Shown here in pieces: positions 42,591-43,883 of a stretch of DNA of 43,883 nucleotides (position 1 is its first letter; each line of letters begins with the position of its first letter). The translations under genes and the position numbers were made by a program. Source of the DNA: Priapulus caudatus (Eukaryota > Priapulida > Priapulimorpha > Priapulimorphida > Priapulidae); contig NW_014577349.1 of assembly GCF_000485595.1 (NCBI RefSeq), positions 263,812 to 307,694 on the forward strand, given 5' to 3'. Below the pieces are notes generated by a model. It saw only the letters and a program-made list of their open reading frames with translations. It was not told where the DNA came from and made no database searches.

Positions 42591-42722
42591 TTTCGCCCCC
42601 CCGCCTAAGAAAATACCCTGGCGCCGCCCCTGTACATAGCTGCCCATGGGTCCGATCTATCAAATAAAGTGGGTATTGAAATTTCGACCGAAAATCACCT
42701 CCCAACCCTAGCGGTATCCTTA

Positions 42723-43169
42723 AGCTGGGTTTACACTATGGCAAAATCGACGAGACGACCAGTTTTTCAACGCTCTATCAACCTCTCTAAAACAGATGTT
42801 CAAAGCTTTTACGTTATCGACTGCGAGTTGGCAAACTTTTCAACATTTGACCAGTAATGTGCGCACGGGGACACGTGTATACGCATTTTTACACGTCATA
42901 ATTCGCACCAGTGTGGCACCGATAGCGTCTATAGCGATAGCGGTGGAGGGACACATCTCCTGAATGCTATTATCGGAGTGGCTGAGTAGTGAATTGATCA
43001 ACTCGCTGACCAAAGGTTGAGAAAATAGAACATGTTCTAAATTCTCAACTAGTTCCTATCCGCCCGTTGAGCGCCTAAATTTTACGTTTACACTGCCGAT
43101 TTTCAGTCGATTAGTAGAAATGTCATGCTCGTCAACTTTCCCGCAAAAGTTGACAGTGTAAACCCAGCT
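42723..43169. mobile_element. 447 bp inverted-repeat element with TTA target duplication (Harbinger-like)
   Basis: Ends AGCTGGGTTTACACT and AGTGTAAACCCAGCT, each flanked by TTA (42720-42722 and 43170-43172). Internal segments match the relic at 6828-7035 (AACATGTTCTAA, TTTACACTGCCGATTTTC). Non-coding. Confidence 0.7.
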
Positions 43170-43172
43170 TTA

Positions 43173-43635
43173 AGCAGACACTACCAAGCTACCTTTTTTC
43201 TTGTGCACGCTGGCCACTTACAGCAAGGGTTGCATGTTAGGTACATCTGCTGCTTAGGCAAACGTTGAGAAATCCTGTAAGATGTGTGTGATGCACGAGT
43301 GCGTACAACACTGAGCTGTCATTTATACTCATATTTCCGGTGACTGTTCGACTGTTCGTCTATAGTCTGGTTGGTCTTGTGGGCTAAAAATGGGTCCACA
43401 TGGGTGATTGACCCGGTAAGCATCGTGGAATAGGAGCCGTTGATCTCAGAGGTCACTGGAGATCACAGTTTATCGGAGACCAAAAACAGTCATTTGTGGC
43501 TTAACGAAGACAGGCAGAGTTCGTTTCATTATCGAGTACAAACATGTTCGTTGACCCCACAAATGAGTGGGTGGGTGGGGCTAAATCTGACCTCCAAGGT
43601 CATGTAAGGTCGCGCTAGAGGTCACTTTCCATTAT
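43173..43635. other. No feature recognised
   Basis: Mixed-composition sequence without an open frame carrying family motifs, and without inverted-repeat boundaries. Confidence 0.4.
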
Positions 43636-43639
43636 TACA

Positions 43640-43800
43640 CAATGAAAATTTCTAGACGCTCCCTGTACATTTCTTATTGTGCAGTAGAACTTTCTAGAAC
43701 TTTCCTTCATATTCCATATGGCACAACGAAACTTTCTAGAAACTTCCTGTACATTCCATATTGCGCAATAGAACTTTCTGGAAACCTCTTGGATATTCGA
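43640..43800. repeat. 42-bp tandem array with heat-shock-element-like cores
   Basis: About four units with period 42 and core TTCTAGAAACTTCC or variants. Two units have the full three-box pattern TTCnnGAAnnTTC (about 43691 and 43733) and the other two are degenerate. Because 42 is divisible by three, a repetitive minus-strand frame stays open; that is a by-product, not a gene. Confidence 0.7.
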
Positions 43801-43883
43801 TGTTGACAAGCTTTGCAATGACTCGCAATAAGGCCCACGTACAATCCCTTACGTACGGTGACATTAATATAGATTAAGGCCAC

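Noticed and set aside
43615-43818. Minus-strand protein with 14-residue repeats (EVSRKFYCAIWN type)
   Set aside because: It arises because the 42-bp tandem unit is divisible by three; no start context, splice sites or known domain.

Overview
The window is nuclear DNA of an invertebrate animal. It has spliced genes with GT-AG introns, TTAGGG-type telomere-like runs, many microsatellites and dense short DNA transposons. The recognisable genes are a secreted GH18 chitinase, an APAF1-type apoptosome gene and an intronless class A GPCR. That suite fits a bilaterian, probably marine, but I cannot name the taxon.

Layout. 1-1235: tandem/foldback repeats, then a ~53-57 bp minisatellite built from the end of a chitinase exon and its splice donor. 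1205-4256 (minus): four 5' exons of the chitinase (signal peptide to the DGLDIDWE catalytic motif, 176 residues); the rest lies off the left edge or is lost. 4257-8630: CT/TA/GA microsatellites, two small inverted-repeat elements with Harbinger-like features, and an 845 bp near-complete palindrome flanked by TA. 8630-29700: a ~10.4 kb direct tandem duplication (copy A 8630-19155, copy B 19379-29700, 223 bp spacer), differing mostly by scattered single-base indels whose density switches between copies. 29790-33611 (minus): eight consecutive exons, each encoding one WD40 blade, phase-compatible with a terminal exon that is intact in copy A (18495-18724) and frameshifted in copy B (29047-29270). 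Together they give the C-terminal propeller of APAF1. The CARD, the NB-ARC and the first propeller are not in the window. 33951-34961: a minisatellite that continues from the 3' tail of a tRNA-like SINE. 37060-38256 (plus): GPCR. 38556-43883: more short transposons, G/C-run repeats and an array of heat-shock-element-like motifs.

The most novel signal is a family of tiny hairpin insertions, 30-56 bp in total. They begin CARGAG, end CTCYTG, and each is flanked by a 7-bp direct repeat. Six independent loci are visible; four are present in both copies of the duplication, and one sits just after the GPCR stop codon. A second theme is short inverted-repeat elements with telomere-like (TTAGGG) cores, in two sequence-unrelated families. 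A third is tandem amplification of exon ends, seen in both the chitinase and the APAF1 gene.

No operon-like link joins the three genes. Exon calls rest on reading frame, splice phase and family motifs. Transposon family names rest on target-site duplications and terminal repeats only.
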